This document shows, piece after piece, positions 1-8,338 of a DNA stretch of 64,000 nt (position 1 is the first letter of the stretch; each line of letters begins with the position of its first letter). A model generated the notes under the pieces. The model saw only the letters and a program-made list of their open reading frames with translations. It was not told the DNA's origin and made no database searches. Position numbers and translations under genes: made by a program. The DNA comes from Achromobacter pestifer (GTDB taxonomy: Bacteria; Pseudomonadota; Gammaproteobacteria; Burkholderiales; Burkholderiaceae_B): positions 5,394,001-5,458,000 of the forward strand of contig NZ_CP053985.1 of the NCBI RefSeq assembly GCF_013267355.1, given 5' to 3'.

Positions 1-770
<770 letters not shown>

Positions 771-836
771 ATCCCGCGGTCATATTGGCTGCGCAAAGTT
801 GTTATACGATCCGGGCCAAACATTGGGGAGGCCTGG

Positions 837-1145
837 ATGTCTTTGTATGTGATCGTCGCCGTTCGAAAAGAGCCCGTCAGCGGGCATGTGGCCTATGTGC
901 GCTGGGGCCAGGCCGAACGCGGCGTCCCCGGCTGGGTCACCGAGCCGGTGACGGCGGCGGCATCCGAAGTCATCGAAGCGATCAAGGACGGAGCGGAAGT
1001 GGAAACCGCCATCAGCCAGGACGGCATGAGCGTGGCGCTGCGGCCGGTGCGCGTGCTGGTCGATGACGACGGACGCGAACATCTCGCTTCCGCGCCCGTT
1101 CCCAGCTCCACCTTGCACACGCTCTTCGACCTGCCCGAATTCTGA
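837..1145 (+). CDS. Conserved hypothetical protein, 102 aa
   Basis: Small soluble protein of 102 residues that I do not recognise. It begins MSLYVIVAVRKEPVSGHV and ends in an acidic, proline-containing tail (TLFDLPEF). There is no signal peptide, membrane segment or cysteine. The ATG at 837 lies behind a GGGGAGG-type ribosome binding site (about 822-830). It sits 66 bases downstream of kdsA on the same strand and may be co-transcribed with it. A real gene is likely because codon use matches its neighbours and the start is well placed. The function is unknown. Confidence 0.7.
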   Translation: MSLYVIVAVRKEPVSGHVAYVRWGQAERGVPGWVTEPVTAAASEVIEAIKDGAEVETAISQDGMSVALRPVRVLVDDDGREHLASAPVPSSTLHTLFDLPEF

Positions 1146-1166
1146 TCCGGACAGGCCGGCTGGCGC

Positions 1167-1652
1167 CTAGCGGCGGCCCTGCGCGAAATTGAGCAGGGCG
1201 TCTCCGGCCATTCGGTAGCGCACCCATTCATCCTGCGGCAGCGCGCCGATCGACTTGTAGAAATCGATGGCGGGCGTGTTCCAGTCCAGCACGCTCCATT
1301 CCAGCCGGCCGCAGCCATTGGCCACTGCTTCTTGCGCCAGGTGGCGCAACAGGTCGCGGCCCGCGCCGATGCCGCGTTGCTCCGGCGTGATGTACAGGTC
1401 TTCCAGGTAGATGCCGTTCTTGCCCAGCCAGGTCGAATAGCTGTAGAAGTAGACGGCGTAGCCGATGGGCTTGCCGTCCAGCAGGCACATCAGGGCCTTG
1501 GCCGGCGCGTTTTCGGCGAACAGGGTGCGTTCGACATCCTCGGGGCTGGCGATCACTTCATGGGCGGCGCGCTCGTACACGGCCAGCTCGGTGATGAACG
1601 CATGGATCTGGGCCGCATCCGTAGCGACGGCCGGACGAATTTCGATAGTCAC
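1167..1652 (-). CDS. GNAT family N-acetyltransferase, spermidine/diamine acetyltransferase-like
   Basis: A 161-residue single-domain GNAT enzyme that should transfer acetyl from acetyl-CoA to an amine. The acetyl-CoA pyrophosphate-binding loop is seen as EQRGIGAG at residues 91-98. The preceding strand and turn (YSYSTWLGKNGIYLEDLYI, about 70-88) closely resemble the spermidine/spermine and thialysine acetyltransferase subgroup, with the STW and YLEDLY elements. WSVLDWNTPAIDFYKSIGA near 119-137 is the usual C-terminal GNAT block. The substrate cannot be fixed from sequence; a small polyamine or amino-acid amine is an inference from the subgroup. It converges on the small hypothetical gene that ends at 1145. 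Confidence 0.85.
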   Translation of the reverse strand: MTIEIRPAVATDAAQIHAFITELAVYERAAHEVIASPEDVERTLFAENAPAKALMCLLDGKPIGYAVYFYSYSTWLGKNGIYLEDLYITPEQRGIGAGRDLLRHLAQEAVANGCGRLEWSVLDWNTPAIDFYKSIGALPQDEWVRYRMAGDALLNFAQGRR

Positions 1653-1829
1653 GGGTACTTCCTACTACTGCTTTTGGGGGGCCTTATCCTACCCGCGAAT
1701 CGGGCAGAGCGCATTTTCGTCCGGCGAGTCCATTTCGGGAATACCCTTACTTGCGCACGGAGCGCCCGGGGGCGATTCTTGAAAGCGTTCTGCCCTCGAG
1801 TCCAATGCGTACAACAGGGGACATCTCCC

Positions 1830-3476
1830 ATGCCTGAACCTGGCTCCGCCGCCAGCACGCCTGCCGCAAGCCGTAAAAGGCGTCGCCTGTCCTGGATCTG
1901 GCTGGTGCCCATCATTGCAGCCTTGGGCGGGCTGATTTTGGTGGTGCGTGTCTGGATGGAAGCGGGCCCCACCGCTACCATCAGCTTCCAAACCGCCGAA
2001 GGGCTGGAGGCCGGCAAGACCCAGGTCCGCTACAAGGAAGTCGTGGTCGGCGTGGTCGAACGCGTGGCCTTGAATTCAGATCGTTCGGGCATCGTCGCGA
2101 CCGTGCGCATCAACAAGGACGCCGCCAGCCTGTTGCAGGAAGAGACCGTGTTCTGGGTGGTCCGGCCCAGGCTGACACTCAGCGGCGTGTCGGGACTGAG
2201 CACCTTGTTCTCCGGGGCCTATATCGGCGTGGACCCGTCCGACCGGTTCCGCCAGGAAGGCGAGAGCCGCGCCTCCAAGCACAGCTTCGTCGGCCTGGAG
2301 ACCCCGCCAGAGGTGGCGCAGGACCGCGCCGGCAAACGCTACACGCTCAAGGCCCACGACCTGGGCTCGCTGGACATAGGTTCACCCGTCTACTTCCGAC
2401 GCATCGCGGTGGGCGAGGTGGTGGCCTACCACCTGGACAGCAGCGGCGAAGGCGTCAACGTGCAGGTATTCATCGATGCGCCCAATGACGATTTCGTCAA
2501 CAGCGCCACGCGCTTCTGGAATGCCAGCGGCGTGGATTTCAGCGTCGATGCGCGCGGCCTGCAAGTGCGCTCGCAGTCCCTGCTGTCCGTGATCGTGGGG
2601 GGCGTCGCGTTCGACACCATCGAGCAGCACGCGCACGTGGCGGCCAAGGCCGATGCCGAGTTCACCATCTTCCCGTCGGAAGGCGCCGCCCGCGCCCAAC
2701 CTGATGGCATGCCGCTGCACATCCGCATGCGCTTTGACCAGTCGGTCCGGGGGCTGGTGGTCGGCGCGCCCATCGACGCCTATGGCGCGGCCATCGGCCA
2801 GGTGGACTCCATCCGCCTGGAATTCGATCCGGCGATCAAGCAGTTCTACGCGCTGGTCGGAGCCACCGTCTACCCCGAGCGCCTGGGCGCGCAGACGGTC
2901 GAGGAAATCAAGGAATACTCGGGCTCGACGCTGGAGCATCCCAATGGCAAGCTGCTGGCCGCCCTGATCCAGCAGGGCCTGCGCGCGCAGTTGCGCATCG
3001 GCAACTTGCTGACCGGCCAGTTGTACGTCGCCATGGCGGTGTTCCCGGACGCCAAGCCGGTGACGTTCAAGATGGAAGAGGATCCGTTCATTCCCACCGT
3101 GCCGAACAACCTGGATCAGTTGCAGCAGCAGATCAACAGCATCCTCACCAAGCTGGATCGGGTGCCGTTCGAAGGGCTGGGCGCCGATCTGGGGCAGTTG
3201 CTGCGCGCCACCTCCAGCCTGATGAAGCGGCTGGATACCCGCCTGGCGCCCGAGGCGCAAGCCATGCTGCGCCAGGCCAGCAAGTCCCTGGCCGCCGTGG
3301 GCGGGGTGCTGAGTCCCGACGCTGGCCTGCCGGTCAATGCCAATGCGGTCTTGCAGGAACTGTCGCGGGCGGCCCGGTCGCTGCGGGAGCTGTCGGACTA
3401 TCTGCAGGCGCATCCGGAGTCGCTGCTGCGGGGCCGCGCGCCGGATGCCCAGTACCAGCGCCAGCCGGCGCGCTAG
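1830..3476 (+). CDS. pqiB: PqiB-type MCE-domain intermembrane transport protein
   Basis: A 548-residue inner-membrane-anchored protein of the PqiB/YebT MCE family. These proteins form periplasm-spanning lipid-transport tubes and are linked to outer-membrane integrity. One N-terminal membrane segment (about residues 21-40, after the basic stretch RKRRR) is followed by three MCE-like repeats, roughly 45-135, 160-220 and 290-385. A C-terminal helical region (about 425-520, rich in Leu/Gln) would form the needle. The start at 1830 is chosen because an AGGGGA ribosome site lies 8 bases upstream and the anchor then falls at the N-terminus; the frame stays open much further upstream. No pqiA or pqiC lies next to it here. 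Confidence 0.88.
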   Translation: MPEPGSAASTPAASRKRRRLSWIWLVPIIAALGGLILVVRVWMEAGPTATISFQTAEGLEAGKTQVRYKEVVVGVVERVALNSDRSGIVATVRINKDAASLLQEETVFWVVRPRLTLSGVSGLSTLFSGAYIGVDPSDRFRQEGESRASKHSFVGLETPPEVAQDRAGKRYTLKAHDLGSLDIGSPVYFRRIAVGEVVAYHLDSSGEGVNVQVFIDAPNDDFVNSATRFWNASGVDFSVDARGLQVRSQSLLSVIVGGVAFDTIEQHAHVAAKADAEFTIFPSEGAARAQPDGMPLHIRMRFDQSVRGLVVGAPIDAYGAAIGQVDSIRLEFDPAIKQFYALVGATVYPERLGAQTVEEIKEYSGSTLEHPNGKLLAALIQQGLRAQLRIGNLLTGQLYVAMAVFPDAKPVTFKMEEDPFIPTVPNNLDQLQQQINSILTKLDRVPFEGLGADLGQLLRATSSLMKRLDTRLAPEAQAMLRQASKSLAAVGGVLSPDAGLPVNANAVLQELSRAARSLRELSDYLQAHPESLLRGRAPDAQYQRQPAR

Positions 3477-3477
3477 G

Positions 3478-4035
3478 CTAGGATGCGAGCCACTGCGCGA
3501 TCTGGCGGGCGCTGGTTTGCGCGTCCGTGCTCGAGGTGTCCAGCACCAGGTCGCTGAACGGACGCGCGGCATAGCCTTCGAGGTACATCTGCGCGATGCG
3601 CTGCCGTTCCCATTCGGTCAGGACGCGTCCGCCCCGGTCCGATTGGGCGGCCGCGAGCGTGGGAGCCAGGGTCACCACGCGCAAGCGGGCGCCGCGCCGC
3701 TCACACGCAGCCAGGATCTGCCCGTAGCTGTCCTGCTCCAAGGGGTAGGCGATGACCAGATGGAGGTCCTGCGCCTCGGCGATCAGCCTGGCGAGGCGCG
3801 CCAGCGCCAGCGCCCATTGCTCGGTGTGCGGCAGATGGCTGGGAGCGTCGTGGTCATCGCCGTCGATGAAGCGCGCAGCGGGCAGCAGGGCGGCCAAGGC
3901 GGCTCCGACCGTGGACTTGCCGCTGTTGATCGGGCCGTTGAGATGGATGACGGTGGTGTCAGGCGTTGAGATGGCTGTTCCTTTCGGTGCGGGCGGGCGC
4001 GCAGGCGTCCGCGCCGGCCGAATCAGAACAGGCAT
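3478..4035 (-). CDS. P-loop small-molecule kinase-like protein (shikimate-kinase-like fold)
   Basis: A 185-residue P-loop NTPase. The Walker A motif GPINSGKST lies at residues 34-42, followed by an acidic segment FIDGDDHD that could bind substrate or metal. The size and layout resemble shikimate/gluconate/chloramphenicol-phosphotransferase-type kinases, but no family-specific substrate motif is recognised. The N-terminal 25 residues are Pro/Ala-rich and may be over-called. The start region overlaps the 3' end of the small upstream gene (4023-4331) by 13 bases, which suggests translational coupling. It ends one base after the stop of the convergent pqiB gene, so no spacer separates them. Confidence 0.7.
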   Translation of the reverse strand: MPVLIRPARTPARPPAPKGTAISTPDTTVIHLNGPINSGKSTVGAALAALLPAARFIDGDDHDAPSHLPHTEQWALALARLARLIAEAQDLHLVIAYPLEQDSYGQILAACERRGARLRVVTLAPTLAAAQSDRGGRVLTEWERQRIAQMYLEGYAARPFSDLVLDTSSTDAQTSARQIAQWLAS

Positions 4036-4331
4036 TGTCGCAAAGCGAACTTGCGGCCGAAAGCGCGGACTTCATCGCCGTCCACGGACGCCGCCAGGTC
4101 CCAGCGGTCGCCGCGCGTCACCAGGAAGGAACGGCCGGTGACGGCGTGGCGCAAGGCGAATTGCCAGAAGGCGGCCTCGGAGCCCACGGGTTCGAGGTCG
4201 TGCGGTCCGATCAGGAGCCGGATGGGGCGGGGCGTCGCCCCCAGTGTCCAGCGCAGGGCGATACCCAGGAACGCAAACCGCGCCGAAAGCGACGAAGGCT
4301 GGACGGTCAGCACGCGGATTCTGTTGATCAT
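4023..4331 (-). CDS. Hypothetical protein, 102 aa, coupled to the downstream kinase-like gene
   Basis: A 102-residue protein starting MINRIRVLTVQPSSLSARFAF and ending FGRKFALRQCLF. No family is recognised and no clear membrane segment is present. The ATG at 4331 is preferred over longer in-frame starts because AAGGGG lies about 8 bases upstream. Longer versions would also run into low-complexity Arg/Pro/Ser sequence typical of spurious extension. Its 3' end overlaps the start of the kinase-like gene by 13 bases, so the two are probably made together. Confidence 0.55.
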   Translation of the reverse strand: MINRIRVLTVQPSSLSARFAFLGIALRWTLGATPRPIRLLIGPHDLEPVGSEAAFWQFALRHAVTGRSFLVTRGDRWDLAASVDGDEVRAFGRKFALRQCLF

Positions 4332-4425
4332 GGCCAGGACCCCTTGCAGATAGATCCCAGCGTAGCAAAAGCGGTTCAGGCCTTCCATACCGCCTTTGGC
4401 GGAAATTGGCGGGCCCGGCCGGGTG

Positions 4426-5868
4426 CTATTTCTGGATGGCGCCCGGCGCCTGGCCGCGGGTGATCCGGCCAAGCAACAGCAGGGCGCCGGCTGGCGCCAG
4501 CGCGAACGCCGCGAACAACCATTGCGCGGCATGCTGCGCGCCCGCGACGCCGCCCGGATCCGCCAGGCCCGCGCTGTTGGTGATGACGCCGGCCAGCGCC
4601 GCCGTCAACGCCGTCGCGTACAGTTGCACGGTGGTGATGGACGAGGAGGTCAAGGTTTCCTCGCCGGCAGGCGCCGCGGTGAAGATGCGCGTCAACAGGT
4701 GCGGCCAGCTCAGGCCGATGCCGAAGCCCACGCCGGCCAGCGCCAGCACATAAACCGCCAGGCCGGGGTAGGACTGCAACTGCGTGGCGCGCGGCGTCAT
4801 ATAGGCCAGGGCGGCCAGCGAGGCCAGGATCACCACGGGGCTCAGGCGCACCAGGACATTGGCGGCCAGGCCGCTGCGGGTGGCGCTGGGCATGGCCGCC
4901 AGGGTCCAGCCTGCCGCCATGGCGGCGGTCATGTAGCCGGCCGCCAAGGGCGTCATGCCATGGATGACTTGCAGGAAGTACGGCACGAAGATTTCGGTGG
5001 TGATGGCGGCCACCACCAGGCACATCACCGCGTACAGCGCGCCCAGCGGCTTGGCGATCGAATAGGCGCCGGTAGGCAGCAGCCGCTTCGCGGCGCGCTG
5101 GTCCACCGCCGCGATCAGCGCGGCGATGGCCAGCCCGGCGGCAATGCCCGCCAGATTCCAGCGCAGGTCCGTCGACAGACTGGCCAGCGTGATGGCGAGC
5201 ACGCTGGCCACCAGCAGGCCCAGCGTGATCACGGGCAGCGGGCTCGGCCGCGAGGGCGGGACCGATTCCTTGCCGCCGACCTTGAGAGCCACGATCGCCG
5301 CCAGCCCGGCCGCCACGGGCAGCAAGGCCCAGAACGCCAGCCGCCAATGCCCGGTCTGGGCGAAGACGCCGCCGATGGCCGGGCCGCACAGGGTGGCGAC
5401 GCCCCACATGCCCGACACCAGGGCCATCGCGCGCGACCAGAGGGGCGCCTCGAACACCAGGCGGATCAGGGCATAGCTGAGCGCAAACAGGATGCCGCCG
5501 CCCAGGCCCTGGATGCTGCGTCCGGTCAGCAGCGCCGGCATGCTCGGCGCCAGCGCGCAAACCACCGATCCCGCGGTGAACACCGCGACCGCAAGCAGGT
5601 AGGCCGCGCGCGGCCCCAGCGTTTCGATCAGCCTGGCGGACAGCGCCGACCCGACGATGGAAGTGACAACGAACAGCGTGGTGTTCCAGGCGTAGTACTC
5701 CAGCCCGCCGATGTCCTTGATGACGCTGGGCAGGATGGTGGTGACGATGTAGACGTTGATGGCGTGCAACGCCACCCCGCCCGCCAGCGCGATGGAGCGC
5801 AGGGCATTGGTTCCGTGCAGCAGATCTGCCCAGGACGCGCTTGATACATGGGTGGTGCCGGTGCTCAC
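4426..5868 (-). CDS. MFS transporter, drug-exporter-like
   Basis: A 480-residue major facilitator superfamily transporter with about 12-14 hydrophobic segments. One glycine-rich block, GRSIQGLGGGILFALSYALIR (near residues 120-140), resembles motif C/B regions of multidrug exporters. A GTG start at 5868 is chosen: GGAAGA lies 5-8 bases upstream, and a good promoter (5918-5946) would start transcription after the earlier in-frame ATGs. It is transcribed in the same direction as the TetR regulator at 5974-6558, 105 bases downstream of it. Possible substrates are toxic organic compounds; this is inference from family and context only. Confidence 0.85.
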   Translation of the reverse strand: MSTGTTHVSSASWADLLHGTNALRSIALAGGVALHAINVYIVTTILPSVIKDIGGLEYYAWNTTLFVVTSIVGSALSARLIETLGPRAAYLLAVAVFTAGSVVCALAPSMPALLTGRSIQGLGGGILFALSYALIRLVFEAPLWSRAMALVSGMWGVATLCGPAIGGVFAQTGHWRLAFWALLPVAAGLAAIVALKVGGKESVPPSRPSPLPVITLGLLVASVLAITLASLSTDLRWNLAGIAAGLAIAALIAAVDQRAAKRLLPTGAYSIAKPLGALYAVMCLVVAAITTEIFVPYFLQVIHGMTPLAAGYMTAAMAAGWTLAAMPSATRSGLAANVLVRLSPVVILASLAALAYMTPRATQLQSYPGLAVYVLALAGVGFGIGLSWPHLLTRIFTAAPAGEETLTSSSITTVQLYATALTAALAGVITNSAGLADPGGVAGAQHAAQWLFAAFALAPAGALLLLGRITRGQAPGAIQK

Positions 5869-5917
5869 GCGGTCTTCCGCCTTTTGAGAGAAATTATTTA
5901 AACAAGATTTATATTGG

Positions 5918-5946
5918 ATAATACGCATGCCGCCGCGCAACCGCAA
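5918..5946 (-). promoter_or_regulatory. Candidate sigma-70 promoter for the MFS gene at 4426-5868
   Basis: On the minus strand TTGCGG (5941-5946) is followed by a 17-base spacer and TATTAT (5918-5923). The predicted transcript would begin near 5911, upstream of the chosen GTG start at 5868. The surrounding 5885-5925 stretch is unusually A+T-rich for this window. Confidence 0.45.
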
Positions 5947-5973
5947 ACGCAGTGTGCGCGCGCCGTAGGGTGG

Positions 5974-6558
5974 TCAGCGCCTGCGCAATCCGCGCAGCAG
6001 CAGATCCAGCGCCTGCAATGCCTGTGCCAGACGCGGTCCGCTCTCGGGATCCTGCGCGATCCAGAAGGCGCTTTCGACCAGGCTGCCGTTGATCAGCCGC
6101 GCCAAGGCCTGCGGCGCGGCAGGTTCGATGACCTTCTGTTCCATCATCGTCTGCAGCAGCGCCGCGAGCGACGCAATGCAGTGTTGCTGCGAGCCGTCCG
6201 CCGCCGCGCCGAGCACGGCCGGCGCGTCCTGCAGCACGATGCGCCGGATCTCGGGTTCGGCCGCCATCTCCAGATAGGCGCGGCAGCGCCCGCGCAAGGC
6301 GGCCCAGGCATCGGGCGCCTGCGCGGCGATGGCGGCCAGGCGCTGGTCCATTTCGCCGTCGATCTGTTCGACCACCGCCGCGAGCAAGCCCTTCTTGTCG
6401 CCGAAGTGGTGATACAAGGCGCCGCGCGTCAGCCCCGCCGCCGCCGTGAAATCGTCCATGGACGTGGCGGCGTAGCCGGCCTCGCGGAAGGCCAGGCGGG
6501 CCGTGGCCAGCAGTTTCGCGCGGGTGGCTTCTATCATCTCGGCGCGGGAACGCGTCAT
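5974..6558 (-). CDS. TetR/AcrR family transcriptional regulator
   Basis: A 194-residue TetR-family repressor. The N-terminal helix-turn-helix lies at about residues 34-55 (MDDFTAAAGLTRGALYHHFGDKKGLL), followed by an all-helical ligand-binding and dimerisation half. The start at 6558 is set by a strong GGAGAGGAG site just upstream, ending three bases before the ATG; longer in-frame starts would run into the operator region. It is divergent from the MFS gene at 6652, and another MFS gene follows on its own strand, so it probably controls one or both exporters and itself. Two 17-base palindromes lie in the divergent spacer. The ligand is unknown. Confidence 0.9.
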   Translation of the reverse strand: MTRSRAEMIEATRAKLLATARLAFREAGYAATSMDDFTAAAGLTRGALYHHFGDKKGLLAAVVEQIDGEMDQRLAAIAAQAPDAWAALRGRCRAYLEMAAEPEIRRIVLQDAPAVLGAAADGSQQHCIASLAALLQTMMEQKVIEPAAPQALARLINGSLVESAFWIAQDPESGPRLAQALQALDLLLRGLRRR

Positions 6559-6572
6559 GCTCCTCTCCAAAG

Positions 6573-6589
6573 ACATACGGTACGTATGT
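6573..6589. promoter_or_regulatory. TetR operator, copy 1
   Basis: Perfect inverted repeat ACATACG-GTA-CGTATGT in the spacer between the divergent TetR and MFS genes. The same half-sites recur 23 bases away. It lies 15 bases before the tetR start codon, well placed to block tetR transcription. Confidence 0.75.
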
Positions 6590-6592
6590 AAA

Positions 6593-6621
6593 TTGACATA
6601 CGCATCGTATGTGAATACGAT
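6593..6621 (+). promoter_or_regulatory. Sigma-70 promoter for the MFS gene at 6652
   Basis: TTGACA (6593-6598), a 17-base spacer and TACGAT (6616-6621). Operator copy 2 (6596-6612) fills the spacer, the classical arrangement for repression by occlusion. Transcription would begin near 6628, leaving a leader of about 24 bases. Confidence 0.65.
6596..6612. promoter_or_regulatory. TetR operator, copy 2
   Basis: Perfect inverted repeat ACATACG-CAT-CGTATGT with half-sites identical to copy 1 and only the 3-base centre changed. Centre-to-centre distance to copy 1 is 23 bases, about two helical turns. It falls between the -35 and -10 elements of the rightward promoter. Confidence 0.75.
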
Positions 6622-6651
6622 GCCGCTGTCCATGGCAATCAAAGGCTTCCG

Positions 6652-7842
6652 GTGTCGAATCCGTATCGCGAGTTGTTCCAGGCGCCCGGCGCCCTGGGTT
6701 TTGTCCTGGCCGGCGCCGTCGCGCGCCTGCCTCTGCCCATGATCGGCATCGGCATCATCACCATGTTGTCCGAGGTGCGCGGCTCATATGCGCTGGCGGG
6801 TGCCGTCGCCGCCGCTTTCGCCCTGGCCACGGCCTTGCTGGCGCCGCGGATTTCCCGCCTGGTGGACCGCCATGGCCAGGGCAGGGTGCTGCCCGTGGCC
6901 GCGGGCCTGTGCGTCGCGGGACTGGTCGGCCTGGCGGCGTGCGTGCAATGGAACGCGCCCGATTGGACTCTGTTCCTCTTCGCAGCGCTGGCAGGGGCCT
7001 TGCCCAGCATGCCGGCGATGATACGCGCGCGCTGGACCGAGATCTTCAGGGACCAGCCGCAGTTGCGCACCGCCTACGCGCTGGAGTCCGTGGCCGACGA
7101 GCTGAGTTTCATTGTCGGGCCCCCGCTGGCCGTCGGGCTGAGCGTGCTGTTCTTTCCGCAGGCCGGCCCCTTGTTCGCGGCGCTGCTGCTCGCGGCGGGC
7201 GTGACGGCCTTCGTGCTGCAGCGGGCCACGGCGCCCGCGGTGCGGTTCAAGCAGGAAGGGCGCCAGGCATCGGTGCTGCGCATGCCGCCGATGCGCGCCC
7301 TGCTGGCGGTGATGGCTGCCATGGGCCTCATCGTCGGCACCATCGACGTCCTGAGCGTCGCCTTCGCCCGGCAGCAGGGCATGCCGGCCGGAGCCAGCCT
7401 GGTGCTGTCCGCCTATGCCCTGGGGTCCTGCGTGGCCGGCCTGGTGTTCGGCGTGCTCAAGTTCCAGATGCCGTTGGCTCGCCTCCTGGTGGTTGCGGCG
7501 GCGGTCACGGCGTTCACGACGGTTCCGCTGCTGCTGGTGAACGATCTGCTCACCCTGGCGCTGGGCGTGCTGCTGGCCGGCCTGTCGTTCGCCCCGACCA
7601 TGATCATCGCGATGGCGCTGGTGGAAAGCAGCGTGCCTGGCCATCGCCTGACGGAAGGCCTGACCTGGCTGGTGACCGGCCTGGGCGCGGGCGTGGCGGC
7701 GGGCGCGGCGCTGGCAGGCTGGGTCGTCGACCACTACGGCGTGGGCGCGGGATTCTGGACGGCGGTAGGCGCGGGCGCGATCGTGTTGCTGGCCGCCATG
7801 CCGGTGGGACGCAGTCCCGCGGCCAGGCAAGCCGGGGCCTGA
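6652..7842 (+). CDS. MFS transporter, TetR-controlled exporter candidate
   Basis: A 396-residue major facilitator superfamily protein with about 12 hydrophobic segments. A conserved loop-2/3-type motif is seen at about residues 60-75 (PRISRLVDRHGQGRVLP). The start is GTG at 6652 with AAAGG about 6 bases upstream; no ATG is better placed. It is divergent from the TetR gene and its promoter contains the regulator's operator, so induction by a ligand of that regulator is likely. The substrate is not determinable from sequence. A RidA-family gene follows 62 bases downstream and may belong to a different unit. Confidence 0.88.
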   Translation: MSNPYRELFQAPGALGFVLAGAVARLPLPMIGIGIITMLSEVRGSYALAGAVAAAFALATALLAPRISRLVDRHGQGRVLPVAAGLCVAGLVGLAACVQWNAPDWTLFLFAALAGALPSMPAMIRARWTEIFRDQPQLRTAYALESVADELSFIVGPPLAVGLSVLFFPQAGPLFAALLLAAGVTAFVLQRATAPAVRFKQEGRQASVLRMPPMRALLAVMAAMGLIVGTIDVLSVAFARQQGMPAGASLVLSAYALGSCVAGLVFGVLKFQMPLARLLVVAAAVTAFTTVPLLLVNDLLTLALGVLLAGLSFAPTMIIAMALVESSVPGHRLTEGLTWLVTGLGAGVAAGAALAGWVVDHYGVGAGFWTAVGAGAIVLLAAMPVGRSPAARQAGA

Positions 7843-7904
7843 CGCGGCAGGTCTATAGAATGGCGGCTTCGGCGCCCGCCCAGGCGCGCCGCCAGGAGAA
7901 GCGC

Positions 7905-8303
7905 ATGTCCAGAACCGTCGTCAATCCCGATAGCGTGCCCAACACCGTGCAATACGGATTCAGCCAGGCCGTCATCGTCACCGGGCAGCGCCGCATGCTG
8001 CTGTCAGGCCAGGTCGGGGTCGACGCCAACGAGCGCACGGTGGGGCCGGGCCTGCAGGAGCAGACCGAGGCCACGCTGGACAATATCGAGCGCGTGCTCG
8101 CCGCGGCCGGCGCCACCTTGGCGCAGGTCATCATGCTGCGCATCTACATCTGCGAGACGGCCAGGGAAGACCAGGAAGTGATCGCGCAGGCGCTGCGCGA
8201 CCGTTTCAAGAAGGATCCTCCGCCCTCATCCTGGATCATCGTCAGCGGCCTGTCGCTGCCGGAATGGCTGATCGAGATCGAGGCGGAGGCCATGCTGGAC
8301 TAG
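7905..8303 (+). CDS. RidA/YjgF family protein lacking the catalytic arginine
   Basis: A 132-residue RidA-fold (YjgF/YER057c/UK114) protein. The family core is visible: LLSGQVGVD near 32-40, the helix with TLDNIERVLAAAGATL, and LIEIEAEAML at the C-terminus. The active-site arginine that binds the imine/enamine carboxylate in true RidA deaminases is replaced: the aligned position is Ser109 in PPPSSWIIV. It therefore belongs to a subgroup without proven 2-aminoacrylate deaminase activity. ATG at 7905 has AGGAGAA upstream. It converges on the LysR gene at 8339 and lies close to a second, canonical RidA gene at 10524. Confidence 0.85.
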   Translation: MSRTVVNPDSVPNTVQYGFSQAVIVTGQRRMLLSGQVGVDANERTVGPGLQEQTEATLDNIERVLAAAGATLAQVIMLRIYICETAREDQEVIAQALRDRFKKDPPPSSWIIVSGLSLPEWLIEIEAEAMLD

Positions 8304-8338
8304 GGCCTGTGCAAGGCGCCATTTAGCGTGAACAGGAC

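Noticed and set aside
1332..1829. Upstream extension of the pqiB frame
   Set aside because: The extra 166 residues overlap the GNAT gene in antisense and lack family similarity. The membrane anchor and ribosome site fit the start at 1830.
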